Part shown: positions 1 to 9,349 of the stretch, one piece after another
How the letters are laid out: every line of letters begins with the position of its first letter
Position numbering within the stretch: position 1 is the first letter of the stretch
Assembly (NCBI GenBank): GCA_045629925.1
Contig: JAZQSD010000091.1
Span: 1-64,000 of the forward strand
Length of the DNA stretch: 64,000 nucleotides
Origin: Brotonthovivens sp045629925
GTDB lineage: Bacteria > Bacillota > Clostridia > Lachnospirales > Lachnospiraceae
Reading direction: 5' to 3'
Notes under the pieces: model-generated
What the model was told of the DNA's origin: nothing
The model's database searches: none
The model's input: the letters and a program-made list of their open reading frames with translations, nothing else
Program-made: the position numbers and the translations under genes

Positions 1-519
1 CAACGCTTCCTCTTCATTTATTGCCTGAGAAAAGAAATAGACGCCCACATCCAATCCTACAGACTTTGCTCCCTGCATGTTATCATAGAATCTCTCATCG
101 AGACAGACTTTCCCAGCATCTCCATATCCTCGATATCCCAAGCGGATAATTGCAAACTCTACCCCTGAATCCGCAACAGCCGTCCAGTCAATATCCTCCT
201 GATGTTTCGATACATCAATACCTATACGGCTAGAGAAGGCAGCGTCCTCGTAGAACCTTTTTCCATCCTGCGCAACGAGATTCTCCCAAGCATAAGGATG
301 CTTCCTGACCATGTCTGATACTTCCATCTGGTACCAGTTGCCATAAACATCCACGAAACTTAAATTTACTGTCGCATCATTAGTCTCTAAAGTTCCTTGT
401 TCAACTTCCGCAGACAACTGGCCTTTTTCCATTTCCCGCGAGACATTGTCACAAGCTACCATGCACACACAACAGCAACACAATAATAGCGCAGCCCATT
501 TTGTTTTTATTTTTTTCAT
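1..519 (-). CDS. GH25-type muramidase lipoprotein, 5' part only
   Basis: I translated 173 codons from an ATG at 519 to the window edge, so the C-terminus is missing. The N-terminus is a lipoprotein signal: KKIKTK, a hydrophobic Cys-rich stretch, and a lipobox-like MVAC at residues 20-23. About 70 residues of linker follow. From residue ~99 the GH25 lysozyme fold begins, with GIDVSKHQEDIDW (the Asp of this motif is active-site in the family), then FAIIRLGYRGYGD and GVYFFSQA. GH25 enzymes cleave the MurNAc-GlcNAc bond of peptidoglycan. It is probably membrane-anchored outside the cell and acts in wall remodelling. The ribosome binding site is weak (AAGAAAAAG). The family call is firm; the role is inferred. 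Confidence 0.85.
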   Translation of the reverse strand, partial: MKKIKTKWAALLLCCCCVCMVACDNVSREMEKGQLSAEVEQGTLETNDATVNLSFVDVYGNWYQMEVSDMVRKHPYAWENLVAQDGKRFYEDAAFSSRIGIDVSKHQEDIDWTAVADSGVEFAIIRLGYRGYGDAGKVCLDERFYDNMQGAKSVGLDVGVYFFSQAINEEEAL

Positions 520-639
520 ATAAGCTTTTTCTTCATCAACCAAAGCACTTATAAACCCCGAGCAAATTCTGTTTTCATGCACCAGCATTATATTACTGTT
601 TTAGCACAATATTTGCAATCAGTAAATTAGCAGATTTAT

Positions 640-860
640 TAAGCGAACTCAAAATTTACTTCGTAAATTTTTCATGCGCGTTGCGCCTTCAAATACGCAA
701 CAAAAATAATATATCAGCAATTAGCCGAACACTCAAAAATGCTTCGCATTTCTTCGTGTTCCGGGCATTCGCCCAATAAATAAGCAAAAATAAACCCTTG
801 GAAATGTAAACACTTCCAAGGGTTGTATTTATTGCTTATTTGCTCGGCTAATTGCCAACG
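640..860. repeat. Cluster of nested palindromes downstream of tuf
   Basis: This 344-base gap (520-863) holds no gene but is packed with inverted repeats. They are AAAATTTAC-TTC-GTAAATTTT (651-671), GTTGCG/CGCAAC (680-701), CCGAACAC/GTGTTCCGG (725-764) enclosing AAATGC-TTC-GCATTT (737-751), and GGGC-ATTC-GCCC (about 763-774). An outer pair GCAATTAGCCGA (717-728) and TCGGCTAATTGC (844-855) encloses all the rest and the tuf terminator. It could be a chromosomal repeat element or a structured RNA end. Confidence 0.7.
781..824 (-). terminator. tuf Rho-independent terminator
   Basis: An 11-bp perfect stem, AACCCTTGGAA (793-803) with TTCCAAGGGTT (814-824), has a 10-nt loop. On the minus strand it is followed by a T-rich tail (TTATTTTTGC). 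It closes the tuf transcript and sits inside a longer imperfect palindrome. Confidence 0.85.
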
Positions 861-863
861 CTA

Positions 864-2051
864 CTATTCGATAACTGTAGCAACTCGACCTGAACCTACT
901 GTACGGCCACCTTCACGGATAGCGAATGTAAGACCCTGTTCCATAGCGATTGGGTGGATCAGTTCGATTGTCATTTCTACGTTATCACCAGGCATACACA
1001 TTTCTACGCCTGCTGGTAAGTTACAAACACCTGTTACGTCTGTTGTTCTGAAGTAGAACTGTGGACGGTAGTTGTTGAAGAATGGTGTATGACGGCCACC
1101 TTCATCTTTTGTTAAAACGTAAACCTGAGCTGTGAATTTTGTATGGCATTTGATTGTACCTGGTTTAACAAGACACTGTCCTCTTTCGATTTCGTCTCTC
1201 TTAACACCACGAAGTAATGCACCAATGTTATCACCAGCCTGACCTTCGTCAAGAAGTTTACGGAACATTTCGATACCTGTTACAGTTGTTTTCTGAACGT
1301 CTTCTTTGATACCAACGATTTCTACTTCTTCGTTAACATGGATTGTACCACGTTCTACTCTACCTGTAGCAACTGTACCACGACCTGTGATTGTGAATAC
1401 GTCTTCTACTGGCATAAGGAATGGCTGATCTGTAGCACGCTGTGGATCTGGAATGTATTCATCAACTGTAGCCATTAATTCCATGATCTTGTCACCCCAT
1501 TCGCAATGTGGATCTTCAAGAGCTTTTAATGCAGAACCTTTGATGATTGGGCAATCTGTGAACTCGTATTCTTCTAACTGTTCTGTGATTTCCATTTCTA
1601 CTAATTCTAATAATTCTTCGTCATCAACCATATCACATTTGTTCATGAATACAACGATGTATGGTACACCTACCTGACGGGAAAGAAGGATGTGTTCTTT
1701 TGTCTGAGCCATAACACCATCAGTTGCAGCTACAACGAGGATAGCACCGTCCATCTGAGCAGCACCTGTGATCATGTTTTTAACGTAGTCAGCATGTCCT
1801 GGGCAGTCTACGTGAGCGTAGTGACGGTTGTCTGTTTCGTATTCTACGTGAGCTGTAGAAATTGTGATACCACGTTCTCTTTCTTCTGGAGCTTTGTCGA
1901 TGTTTTCGAAATCAACAGCTGCGTTACCAGCAACTCTTTCAGATAATACTTTTGTGATAGCTGCTGTTAAAGTTGTTTTACCGTGGTCAACGTGTCCGAT
2001 TGTACCAATGTTACAATGAGGTTTACTTCTATTAAACTTCTCTTTAGCCAT
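864..2051 (-). CDS. tuf: Elongation factor Tu
   Basis: The 395-residue GTPase delivers aminoacyl-tRNA to the ribosomal A site in the cytoplasm. The G1 motif GHVDHGKT is at residues 19-26, followed by DCPGH (~81-85) and NKCD (~136). The two C-terminal beta-barrel domains are complete and end in GSGRVATVIE. Length is typical of bacterial EF-Tu. The start is set by AGGAGG about 8 nt upstream. It is the last gene of the str cluster, but it also has its own consensus promoter in the fusA-tuf gap. No second tuf copy is in the window. Confidence 0.98.
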   Translation of the reverse strand: MAKEKFNRSKPHCNIGTIGHVDHGKTTLTAAITKVLSERVAGNAAVDFENIDKAPEERERGITISTAHVEYETDNRHYAHVDCPGHADYVKNMITGAAQMDGAILVVAATDGVMAQTKEHILLSRQVGVPYIVVFMNKCDMVDDEELLELVEMEITEQLEEYEFTDCPIIKGSALKALEDPHCEWGDKIMELMATVDEYIPDPQRATDQPFLMPVEDVFTITGRGTVATGRVERGTIHVNEEVEIVGIKEDVQKTTVTGIEMFRKLLDEGQAGDNIGALLRGVKRDEIERGQCLVKPGTIKCHTKFTAQVYVLTKDEGGRHTPFFNNYRPQFYFRTTDVTGVCNLPAGVEMCMPGDNVEMTIELIHPIAMEQGLTFAIREGGRTVGSGRVATVIE

Positions 2052-2132
2052 TTTAATGTCCTCCTATTAGGCCTTTAAAGGCACCTTTCATGATTATTTT
2101 TTATAAAAGTTTCGATAACTCGGCTATTCTTG

Positions 2133-2161
2133 ATTATAGTAAAGAATAGCCGACTTTTCAA
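2133..2161 (-). promoter_or_regulatory. Private sigma-A promoter of tuf
   Basis: On the minus strand TTGAAA (2156-2161) is separated by 17 nt from TATAAT (2133-2138). The -10 lies in the loop of a perfect 12-bp inverted repeat (2120-2131 with 2142-2153). Transcription should start near 2126, so tuf can be made independently of fusA. Confidence 0.8.
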
Positions 2162-2168
2162 GATTTAA

Positions 2169-4283
2169 TTACTGTTTTGCGCTAAGAATTTTTTCCTGAA
2201 CGGACTTTGGAACCTGCTCATATTTCTCGAAGAACATAGAGTAGTTACCACGTCCCTGTGTTCTGGAACGTAAATCTGTTGCGTAACCGAACATTTCGGA
2301 TAATGGAACAAAACCTCTAACGATTTTACCACCACCAAGGTCGTCCATACCTTCGATACGTCCACGACGGGAGTTGATATCACCGATAACGTCACCCATG
2401 TATTCTTCTGGCATTGTTACTTCAACTTTCATGATAGGTTCAAGTAATACTGGGCCAGCCTGTTTCATAGCTTCTTTGAAGCACATAGAACCAGCGATGT
2501 GGAATGCCATTTCAGAAGAGTCAACTTCATGGTAAGAACCATCGTATACGTTCGCTTTGACACCAAGTACAGGGAATCCAGCAAGGATACCAGACTTGGA
2601 AGCTTCTTCGATACCTGCGCCAACTGCTGGGATGTATTCTTTTGGAATAGCACCACCAACAACTGTGGATTCGAATTTGAATAATTCTTCACCGTTGGCA
2701 TCCATTGGCTCGAATTTAACTTTACAGTGACCGTACTGACCACGACCACCAGACTGTTTAGCGTATTTGTATTCAACGTCAACAGCTTTTGTAAAGGATT
2801 CTTTGTATGCTACCTGTGGAGCACCAACGTTAGCTTCTACTTTGAATTCACGAAGGAGACGGTCAACGATGATTTCAAGATGTAATTCACCCATACCAGC
2901 GATGATTGTCTGACCTGTTTCGTGATCTGTGTGAGCACGGAATGTTGGATCTTCTTCTGCAAGTTTTGCAAGAGCTTCACCCATTTTCTGCTGACCAGCT
3001 TTTGTCTTAGGCTCAATAGCGAGCTCGATAACTGGTTCTGGGAATTCCATGGACTCTAAGATTACTGGATGCTGTTCATCACAGATTGTATCACCTGTAC
3101 CTGTTACTTTGAAACCAACAGCTGCAGCGATATCTCCGGAATAAACTTTATCAAGTTCAGCACGTTTGTTAGCATGCATCTGAAGGATACGGCCAACACG
3201 TTCTTTTTTACCTTTGGAAGCGTTCAGTACGTAAGAACCGGAATTCATTGTACCAGAGTACACACGGAAGAATGCTAATTTACCAACGAATGGGTCTGCC
3301 ATGATCTTGAATGCAAGAGCAGAGAATGGTTCTTCGTCGGAAGCATGTCTTACGATTTCGTTACCATCTAAATCTGTACCAGCGATAGCTGGGATGTCTA
3401 ATGGAGATGGCATGAATTCGATAACAGCATCTAATAATTTCTGAACACCTTTGTTTCTGTAAGCTGTACCACAGCAAACTGGAATTGCTTCACAGTTACA
3501 TGTAGCTTTTCTTAAAACAGCTTTTAATTCTTCTACAGATGGTACTTCACCTTCTAAGTACATCATCATTAATTCATCGTCTAATTCGCAGATTTTTTCT
3601 ACTAATTCTTCATGGTAAATTTCAGCTTCGTCAGCCATATCTTCTGGGATATCTGTTACGGAGATGTCATCACCCTTATCATCATTGTAGATGTAAGCCT
3701 GCATTTCGAATAAGTCGATAATACCTTTAAATTCATCTTCTTTACCGATTGGTAACTGAATGCAGATTGCATTTTTACCTAATCTGTTGCGGATCTGATC
3801 AACCGCTGCATAGAAGTTTGCACCTAAGATATCCATCTTGTTGATGAATGCCATTCTAGGTACGTTGTATGTGTCAGCCTGACGCCATACATTTTCGGAC
3901 TGTGGTTCAACACCGCCTTTTGCACAGAAAACGCCTACAGCGCCGTCTAATACACGGAGTGAACGTTCTACTTCTACTGTAAAGTCTACGTGGCCTGGTG
4001 TATCAATGATATTGATACGGTGTTCTAATGCGCCAGGTTTCTGTTTTGTCTTTTCCTGGAGTGTCCAGTGACATGTTGTAGCAGCAGAAGTAATTGTGAT
4101 ACCTCTTTCCTGCTCCTGTTCCATCCAGTCCATAGTAGCAGTACCTTCATGAGTATCACCGATCTTGTAGTTTACACCAGTATAATAAAGGATACGCTCT
4201 GTTGTTGTTGTTTTACCAGCATCAATATGAGCCATAATACCAATATTTCTGGTTCTCTCTAATGGATATTCTCTTCCAGCCAA
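2169..4283 (-). CDS. fusA: Elongation factor G
   Basis: The 704-residue translocation GTPase promotes movement of tRNA and mRNA after peptide-bond formation. The P-loop AHIDAGKTTTTE is near residues 18-30, followed by DTPGHVDF and NKMD. The domain II-V sequence is complete, including the domain IV motif GGRGQYGH. Length is normal for the canonical EF-G1. The start ATG follows AGGAGG (TTAGGAGGAAAAAA context). It lies 78 nt downstream of rpsG in the str operon and shares the rpsL promoter. Confidence 0.98.
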   Translation of the reverse strand: MAGREYPLERTRNIGIMAHIDAGKTTTTERILYYTGVNYKIGDTHEGTATMDWMEQEQERGITITSAATTCHWTLQEKTKQKPGALEHRINIIDTPGHVDFTVEVERSLRVLDGAVGVFCAKGGVEPQSENVWRQADTYNVPRMAFINKMDILGANFYAAVDQIRNRLGKNAICIQLPIGKEDEFKGIIDLFEMQAYIYNDDKGDDISVTDIPEDMADEAEIYHEELVEKICELDDELMMMYLEGEVPSVEELKAVLRKATCNCEAIPVCCGTAYRNKGVQKLLDAVIEFMPSPLDIPAIAGTDLDGNEIVRHASDEEPFSALAFKIMADPFVGKLAFFRVYSGTMNSGSYVLNASKGKKERVGRILQMHANKRAELDKVYSGDIAAAVGFKVTGTGDTICDEQHPVILESMEFPEPVIELAIEPKTKAGQQKMGEALAKLAEEDPTFRAHTDHETGQTIIAGMGELHLEIIVDRLLREFKVEANVGAPQVAYKESFTKAVDVEYKYAKQSGGRGQYGHCKVKFEPMDANGEELFKFESTVVGGAIPKEYIPAVGAGIEEASKSGILAGFPVLGVKANVYDGSYHEVDSSEMAFHIAGSMCFKEAMKQAGPVLLEPIMKVEVTMPEEYMGDVIGDINSRRGRIEGMDDLGGGKIVRGFVPLSEMFGYATDLRSRTQGRGNYSMFFEKYEQVPKSVQEKILSAKQ

Positions 4284-4361
4284 GATTTTTTCCTCCTAAT
4301 ACTATACGCGTTTCGCGTAACCAAAAAAATGTGAAGCAGCTAAGCTGCACTACGCGTTTGA

Positions 4362-4832
4362 TTAGAAACGGTAGTGAGCGAAAGCTTTGTTTGCTTCTGT
4401 CATTTTGTGCATATCTTCTTTACGTTTTACAGATGCGCCTGTGTTGTTAGCTGCATCCATAATTTCGTTTGCCAGTCTTTCTGCCATTGTTTTTTCTCCT
4501 CTTTTTCTGGAGAACATTGTTAACCAACGCAGTGCAAGTGTCTGACGTCTGTCAGCTCTTACTTCGATTGGCACCTGGTATGTTGCACCACCGATACGTC
4601 TAGCCTTTACTTCAAGTACAGGCATAACGTTATTCATAGCTTCTTCAAAAACTTCGATAGCTGGTCTATCTGTTTTTTCTGCAACACGTTCGAAAGCTCC
4701 GTATACAATTTTCTGAGCAACACCTTTCTTACCATCTAACATGATGTTGTTGATAAGTTTTGTTACTACAACGTTATTGTACATTGGATCTGCTAAAACT
4801 TCTCTTTTCTGATTATGTCCTTTACGTGGCAC
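4362..4832 (-). CDS. rpsG: 30S ribosomal protein S7 (GTG start)
   Basis: This is a 156-residue primary binder of the 3' major domain of 16S rRNA and the tRNA exit site. An upstream in-frame ATG at 4853 would add seven residues (MIKEGST), but those codons contain the Shine-Dalgarno sequence AAGGAGGG. The correct start is therefore the GTG at 4832, giving the family N-terminus PRKGHNQKREV. The C-terminus is NKAFAHYRF. It is the second gene of the str operon, between rpsL and fusA. The 172-nt rpsL-rpsG spacer contains a weak ATTTATT/AATAAAT hairpin near 4928-4955, possibly regulatory. Confidence 0.96.
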   Translation of the reverse strand: MPRKGHNQKREVLADPMYNNVVVTKLINNIMLDGKKGVAQKIVYGAFERVAEKTDRPAIEVFEEAMNNVMPVLEVKARRIGGATYQVPIEVRADRRQTLALRWLTMFSRKRGEKTMAERLANEIMDAANNTGASVKRKEDMHKMTEANKAFAHYRF

Positions 4833-5004
4833 GGTACTTCCCTCCTTAATCATAGATTTTTAATATTTTTCGATTAATTCAACGGTACTCACATGTGTCT
4901 CTCTAATGTGTTCGTGTCAGGCACATTTATTTATCAACTGAGTGAATAAATGAATTCCAACACTTACAATAGTTCTGTTTGTGATACTATTGGTTTGCTA
5001 AAAT

Positions 5005-5427
5005 TTATTTTTTAGCATCTTTTGGTCTCTTAGCACCATATTTGGAACGAGCCTGACGTCTGTTTGCTACGCCTGCTGTATCAAGTGTACCTCTGATGAT
5101 GTGGTAACGTGTACCTGGTAAGTCTTTAACTCGACCACCACGAATCAGAACAACACTATGTTCCTGTAAGTTGTGACCTTCACCTGGAATGTAGCTTGTT
5201 ACTTCGATTCCGTTAGAAAGACGAACTCTGGCAATTTTTCTAAGAGCTGAGTTAGGTTTCTTTGGTGTAGCAGTTTTAACTGCTGTACAAACACCACGTT
5301 TCTGTGGAGCAGACTGATCAGTTGGTTTCTTGTGTAAAGAGTTGTAACCTTTCTGAAGAGCTGGTGCTGTAGATTTCTTAACAGCTGTCTGACGACCTTT
5401 TCTTACTAACTGGTTAAATGTTGGCAT
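5005..5427 (-). CDS. rpsL: 30S ribosomal protein S12
   Basis: This is a 140-residue decoding-centre protein. The first in-frame ATG-like start lies further upstream, but the family N-terminus MPTFNQLVRKGR begins at the ATG at 5427, preceded by AGGAGGTGAAAAGA. The streptomycin-site segments TPKKPNSALRKIARVRL and PGEGHNLQEHSVVLIRGGRVKDLPG are present. In these, Lys-43-equivalent (TPKKPNS) and Lys-88-equivalent (RVKDLPG) are the wild-type, streptomycin-sensitive residues. It heads the str operon, directly after the rpoC terminator and a strong promoter. Confidence 0.98.
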   Translation of the reverse strand: MPTFNQLVRKGRQTAVKKSTAPALQKGYNSLHKKPTDQSAPQKRGVCTAVKTATPKKPNSALRKIARVRLSNGIEVTSYIPGEGHNLQEHSVVLIRGGRVKDLPGTRYHIIRGTLDTAGVANRRQARSKYGAKRPKDAKK

Positions 5428-5457
5428 TCTTTTCACCTCCTGTAGTATTCTGTAAAA

Positions 5458-5475
5458 GTGCGCACTATTGCGCAC
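5458..5475 (-). promoter_or_regulatory. Hairpin in the rpsL 5' leader
   Basis: A perfect 6-bp stem GTGCGC/GCGCAC with a 6-nt loop lies about 20 nt downstream of the predicted start of transcription and upstream of the rpsL SD. It may be an autoregulatory protein-binding site, but this is only inferred from position. Confidence 0.4.
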
Positions 5476-5483
5476 CATTTATC

Positions 5484-5512
5484 AGTATATTTATATCATT
5501 TCTGATTGTCAA
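5484..5512 (-). promoter_or_regulatory. Sigma-A promoter of the str operon
   Basis: TTGACA (5507-5512), a 17-nt spacer and TATACT (5484-5489) on the minus strand are close to consensus. The promoter sits between the rpoC terminator and rpsL, so rpsL-rpsG-fusA is transcribed separately from rpoBC. Confidence 0.88.
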
Positions 5513-5585
5513 GATGTTTTATTTTATTTTCTTAAAATAATTTTTCCCAAAATCTAGGTATCGTATGCGTTATTTTTTCTATACT

Positions 5586-5624
5586 ATATATAGAAGAAAC
5601 AGCATGGCGCAAGCGCCATGCTGT
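5586..5624 (-). terminator. rpoBC terminator
   Basis: A perfect 12-bp stem ACAGCATGGCGC (5599-5610) / GCGCCATGCTGT (5613-5624) is followed on the minus strand by the U-rich TTTCTTCTAT. It lies just after the rpoC stop. Confidence 0.85.
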
Positions 5625-5635
5625 CTTATTAGTTA

Positions 5636-8600
5636 TTAGTTGTCAATTTCTTCCAGTTCGAAATCTTCCACTTCTTCCAGCTCATCAAATTCAATATCTT
5701 CTACATCTTCTGTAAGATCAACTTCTGCATCAAAGCTTTCTGTTTCTTCATCGAATACTGTTTCTTCTACTGAATAGGAATCGGAATCAAGTTTGATGGA
5801 ACGGTATCTCTTCAAACCTGTACCAGCTGGGATCAGCTTACCAATGATTACGTTTTCTTTCAGACCGATCAGTGGGTCAACTTTTCCTTTGATCGCTGCA
5901 TCTGTAAGAACTTTTGTTGTTTCCTGGAAGGAAGCTGCTGACATGAAGGAGTTTGTAGCAAGGGAAGCTTTTGTGATACCGAGAAGTACCTGCTTACCTT
6001 CTGCTGGCTCTTTGCCTTCTGCAAGGAGTTTTTCATTCATGTCTTCGTAATCTAATACGTCGATCAGTGTTCCTGGGAGGAAGTCTGAATCGCCGTTGTT
6101 CTCGATGCGGATTTTCTTCAGCATCTGGCGAACGATTACTTCTACGTGCTTATCATTGATATCTACACCCTGGAGACGGTAAACTCTCTGAACTTCCTGG
6201 ATCATGTAATCCTGAACTGCACGAACACCTTTGATCTTAAGGATATCATGTGGGTTTACACTACCTTCTGTAAGTTCATCACCTGCGCCCAGTACTGCGC
6301 CATCCTGAATCTTGATTCTGGATCCGTATGGGATAAGGTAAGCTTTTGTTTCGCCTGTTTCCTGATTTGTAACAACGATTTCACGTTTTTTCTTTGTATC
6401 TTTGATTGTTGCAACACCAGCAAATTCTGTGATGATTGCAAGACCCTTTGGTTTTCTAGCTTCGAACAACTCTTCAACTCGAGGAAGACCCTGAGTGATA
6501 TCGTCACCGGCAACACCACCAGTATGGAAAGTACGCATTGTAAGCTGTGTACCTGGTTCACCGATAGACTGAGCTGCGATGATACCAACTGCTTCACCAA
6601 CCTGTACGCCCTGACCTGTTGCCATGTTTGCACCGTAACATTTAGCACAAACACCTACATGTGAACGACATGTAAGAATTGTACGGATCTTAACTGCTTC
6701 TAATGGCTGACCATTTTCATCTACACCTTTGCTCATTACCAATGCAGCACGTCTTGGTGTGATCATATGGTTTGCTTTTACAAGAACGTTACCTTCTGCA
6801 TCCAGGATATCTTCGCAAGCCACACGGCCTGTGATTCTTTCCTGAAGGCTTTCAATTTCTTCTTTGCCATCAGTGAATGCTTTTACAACCATTCCTGGGA
6901 TTTCTCTGTTAGTTCCTTCGCAACAATCCATTTCTCTGATAACAAGTTCCTGAGATACGTCTACAAGACGTCTTGTAAGGTAACCAGAGTCGGCTGTACG
7001 AAGAGCTGTATCGGACAGACCTTTACGAGCACCGTGTGCGGACATGAAGTATTCCAGTACGTCCAGACCTTCACGGAAGTTGGACTTGATTGGCAACTCG
7101 ATTGTCTTACCAGTTGTATCAGCCATCAAGCCTCGCATACCAGCAAGCTGTTTGATCTGTTTGTCAGAACCACGGGCACCGGAGTCAGCCATCATGAAGA
7201 TGTTATTGTATTTATCAAGACCATCTAACAGCTCACGTGTAAGTTCATCGTCAGTTGCTTTCCATGTTTCGATAACTTCTTTATAACGTTCTTCTTCTGT
7301 GATAAGACCACGTTTAAAGTTCTTTGTAATCTGATCTACTGTATCCTGTGCTTCTTTGATCAGCTGAGGTTTCTTTTCTGGCACTGTCATATCAGAAATA
7401 GATACTGTCATAGCTGCTCTTGTGGAGTATTTGTAACCCATAGACTTGATATCATCAAGAACTTCTGCAGTTTTTGTTGCGCCATGGATATTGATTACTT
7501 TTTCAAGGATCTGTTTTAATCCTTTCTTACCTACGTGGAAATCAACTTCAAGAACCAGTTCATTTTCAGGAATGCTTCTATCTACAAATCCTAAATCCTG
7601 TGGAAGGATTTCATTGAAGATGAAACGTCCTAATGTAGAAGAAACTGTTCCAGCTTTTACTGTTCCATCAGCCATTGTTTTTTCTACTCTAACGTTGATT
7701 CTAGAATGAAGTGTGATTGCTTTGTTTTCGTAAGCAAGGATTGCTTCGTTCACGCTCTTGAAGTATTTACCTTCACCTAAAACACCAGGTCTTTCCTGTG
7801 TCAGATAGTAAATACCAAGAACCATATCCTGTGAAGGAACTGCTACAGGGCCACCATCAGATGGTTTCAGCAAGTTGTTTGGAGACAACAGCATGAAACG
7901 GCATTCTGCCTGAGCTTCCACAGAAAGTGGAAGATGAACAGCCATCTGGTCACCGTCGAAGTCGGCGTTGTAAGCTGTACATACCAATGGATGAAGTTTG
8001 ATTGCTTTACCTTCTACAAGGATTGGCTCGAAAGCCTGAATACCAAGTCTGTGCAGTGTAGGAGCACGGTTTAACATTACTGGATGCTCTTTAATTACAT
8101 CTTCAAGTACGTCCCAAACTTCAGACTGAAGTCTTTCTACCATTTTCTTTGCACTCTTGATATTGTGTGCTGTTCCGTTTGCAACCAGTTCTTTCATAAC
8201 GAATGGTTTGAAAAGTTCGATTGCCATTTCTTTTGGAAGACCGCACTGGTAAATCTTAAGTTCTGGTCCTACTACGATAACGGAACGTCCGGAGTAGTCA
8301 ACTCGCTTACCTAACAAGTTCTGACGGAAACGTCCGGATTTACCTTTCAGCATATCAGAAAGGGATTTTAATGCACGGTTACCAGGACCTGTTACAGGTC
8401 TGCCACGACGACCATTGTCGATGAGGGCATCAACCGCTTCCTGAAGCATACGTTTTTCGTTTCTAACGATGATGTCAGGTGCACCTAATTCTAATAATCT
8501 GCTGAGACGGTTATTTCTATTGATAATTCTACGATATAAATCGTTTAAGTCAGATGTAGCAAAACGACCACCGTCTAACTGAACCATTGGACGTAAATCT

Positions 8601-9331
8601 GGTGGAATTACAGGAATTACATTCATGATCATCCATTCTGGTTTGTTGCCGGATTCACGGAATGCTTCTACAACTTCTAAACGTTTGATGATTCTCGCAC
8701 GTTTCTGACCTGTTGCATCTTTTAATCCTGCTTTTAATTCTGCAGCATCTTTTTCAAGGTCGATTTCCTGTAATAATGTCTGGATTGCTTCTGCACCCAT
8801 ACCTACGCGGAAACCGTTGCCGAATGTCTCTCTTGCAGTCTGATATTCTGTTTCAGAGAGAACCTGTTTGTACTGAAGATTTGTATTTCCTGCATCTAAT
8901 ACAATGTAGGAAGCAAAGTACAGTACTTTTTCCAGTGTACGTGGAGACAGGTCAAGGATTAAGCCCATGCGGCTAGGAATTCCTTTGTAGTACCAGATAT
9001 GGGAAACAGGAGCAGCAAGCTCGATGTGTCCCATACGTTCTCTACGTACATTAGATTTTGTGATTTCTACGCCACAGCGATCACAAACAACACCTTTATA
9101 ACGGATCTTTTTGTATTTACCACAGTGACATTCCCAGTCCTTGCTAGGTCCGAAAATACGTTCACAGAAAAGGCCGTCTTTTTCAGGTTTCAATGTTCTA
9201 TAGTTAATAGTCTCTGGCTTTTTAACTTCGCCGTGTGACCATTCTCTGATTTTTTCAGGTGAAGCTAAGCCGATACGAATGGCATCAAACGCAACTGGCT
9301 GATAAGCTTCTTTATTCATTGTTTCTGGCAT
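5636..9331 (-). CDS. rpoC: RNA polymerase beta' subunit
   Basis: This is the 1231-residue catalytic subunit of RNA polymerase. The N-terminal zinc site CHCGKYK...VCDRCG is near residues 68-90. The metal-chelating catalytic motif NADFDGDQ is near residue 460, and the second zinc site CRSHVGVCAKCYG is in the C-terminal third. The last ~50 residues are very acidic (runs of E and D), a lineage-specific tail. It starts 18 nt after rpoB, with AAGGAAGGGAG as SD. It is co-transcribed with rpoB and ends in a strong terminator. Confidence 0.98.
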   Translation of the reverse strand: MPETMNKEAYQPVAFDAIRIGLASPEKIREWSHGEVKKPETINYRTLKPEKDGLFCERIFGPSKDWECHCGKYKKIRYKGVVCDRCGVEITKSNVRRERMGHIELAAPVSHIWYYKGIPSRMGLILDLSPRTLEKVLYFASYIVLDAGNTNLQYKQVLSETEYQTARETFGNGFRVGMGAEAIQTLLQEIDLEKDAAELKAGLKDATGQKRARIIKRLEVVEAFRESGNKPEWMIMNVIPVIPPDLRPMVQLDGGRFATSDLNDLYRRIINRNNRLSRLLELGAPDIIVRNEKRMLQEAVDALIDNGRRGRPVTGPGNRALKSLSDMLKGKSGRFRQNLLGKRVDYSGRSVIVVGPELKIYQCGLPKEMAIELFKPFVMKELVANGTAHNIKSAKKMVERLQSEVWDVLEDVIKEHPVMLNRAPTLHRLGIQAFEPILVEGKAIKLHPLVCTAYNADFDGDQMAVHLPLSVEAQAECRFMLLSPNNLLKPSDGGPVAVPSQDMVLGIYYLTQERPGVLGEGKYFKSVNEAILAYENKAITLHSRINVRVEKTMADGTVKAGTVSSTLGRFIFNEILPQDLGFVDRSIPENELVLEVDFHVGKKGLKQILEKVINIHGATKTAEVLDDIKSMGYKYSTRAAMTVSISDMTVPEKKPQLIKEAQDTVDQITKNFKRGLITEEERYKEVIETWKATDDELTRELLDGLDKYNNIFMMADSGARGSDKQIKQLAGMRGLMADTTGKTIELPIKSNFREGLDVLEYFMSAHGARKGLSDTALRTADSGYLTRRLVDVSQELVIREMDCCEGTNREIPGMVVKAFTDGKEEIESLQERITGRVACEDILDAEGNVLVKANHMITPRRAALVMSKGVDENGQPLEAVKIRTILTCRSHVGVCAKCYGANMATGQGVQVGEAVGIIAAQSIGEPGTQLTMRTFHTGGVAGDDITQGLPRVEELFEARKPKGLAIITEFAGVATIKDTKKKREIVVTNQETGETKAYLIPYGSRIKIQDGAVLGAGDELTEGSVNPHDILKIKGVRAVQDYMIQEVQRVYRLQGVDINDKHVEVIVRQMLKKIRIENNGDSDFLPGTLIDVLDYEDMNEKLLAEGKEPAEGKQVLLGITKASLATNSFMSAASFQETTKVLTDAAIKGKVDPLIGLKENVIIGKLIPAGTGLKRYRSIKLDSDSYSVEETVFDEETESFDAEVDLTEDVEDIEFDELEEVEDFELEEIDN

Positions 9332-9349
9332 TTACTATAGCTCCCTTCC

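Noticed and set aside
6146..7228. Long plus-strand open frames opposite rpoC
   Set aside because: They have the odd, Cys/Phe-rich composition of antisense frames of a conserved gene, no SD, and no family likeness.
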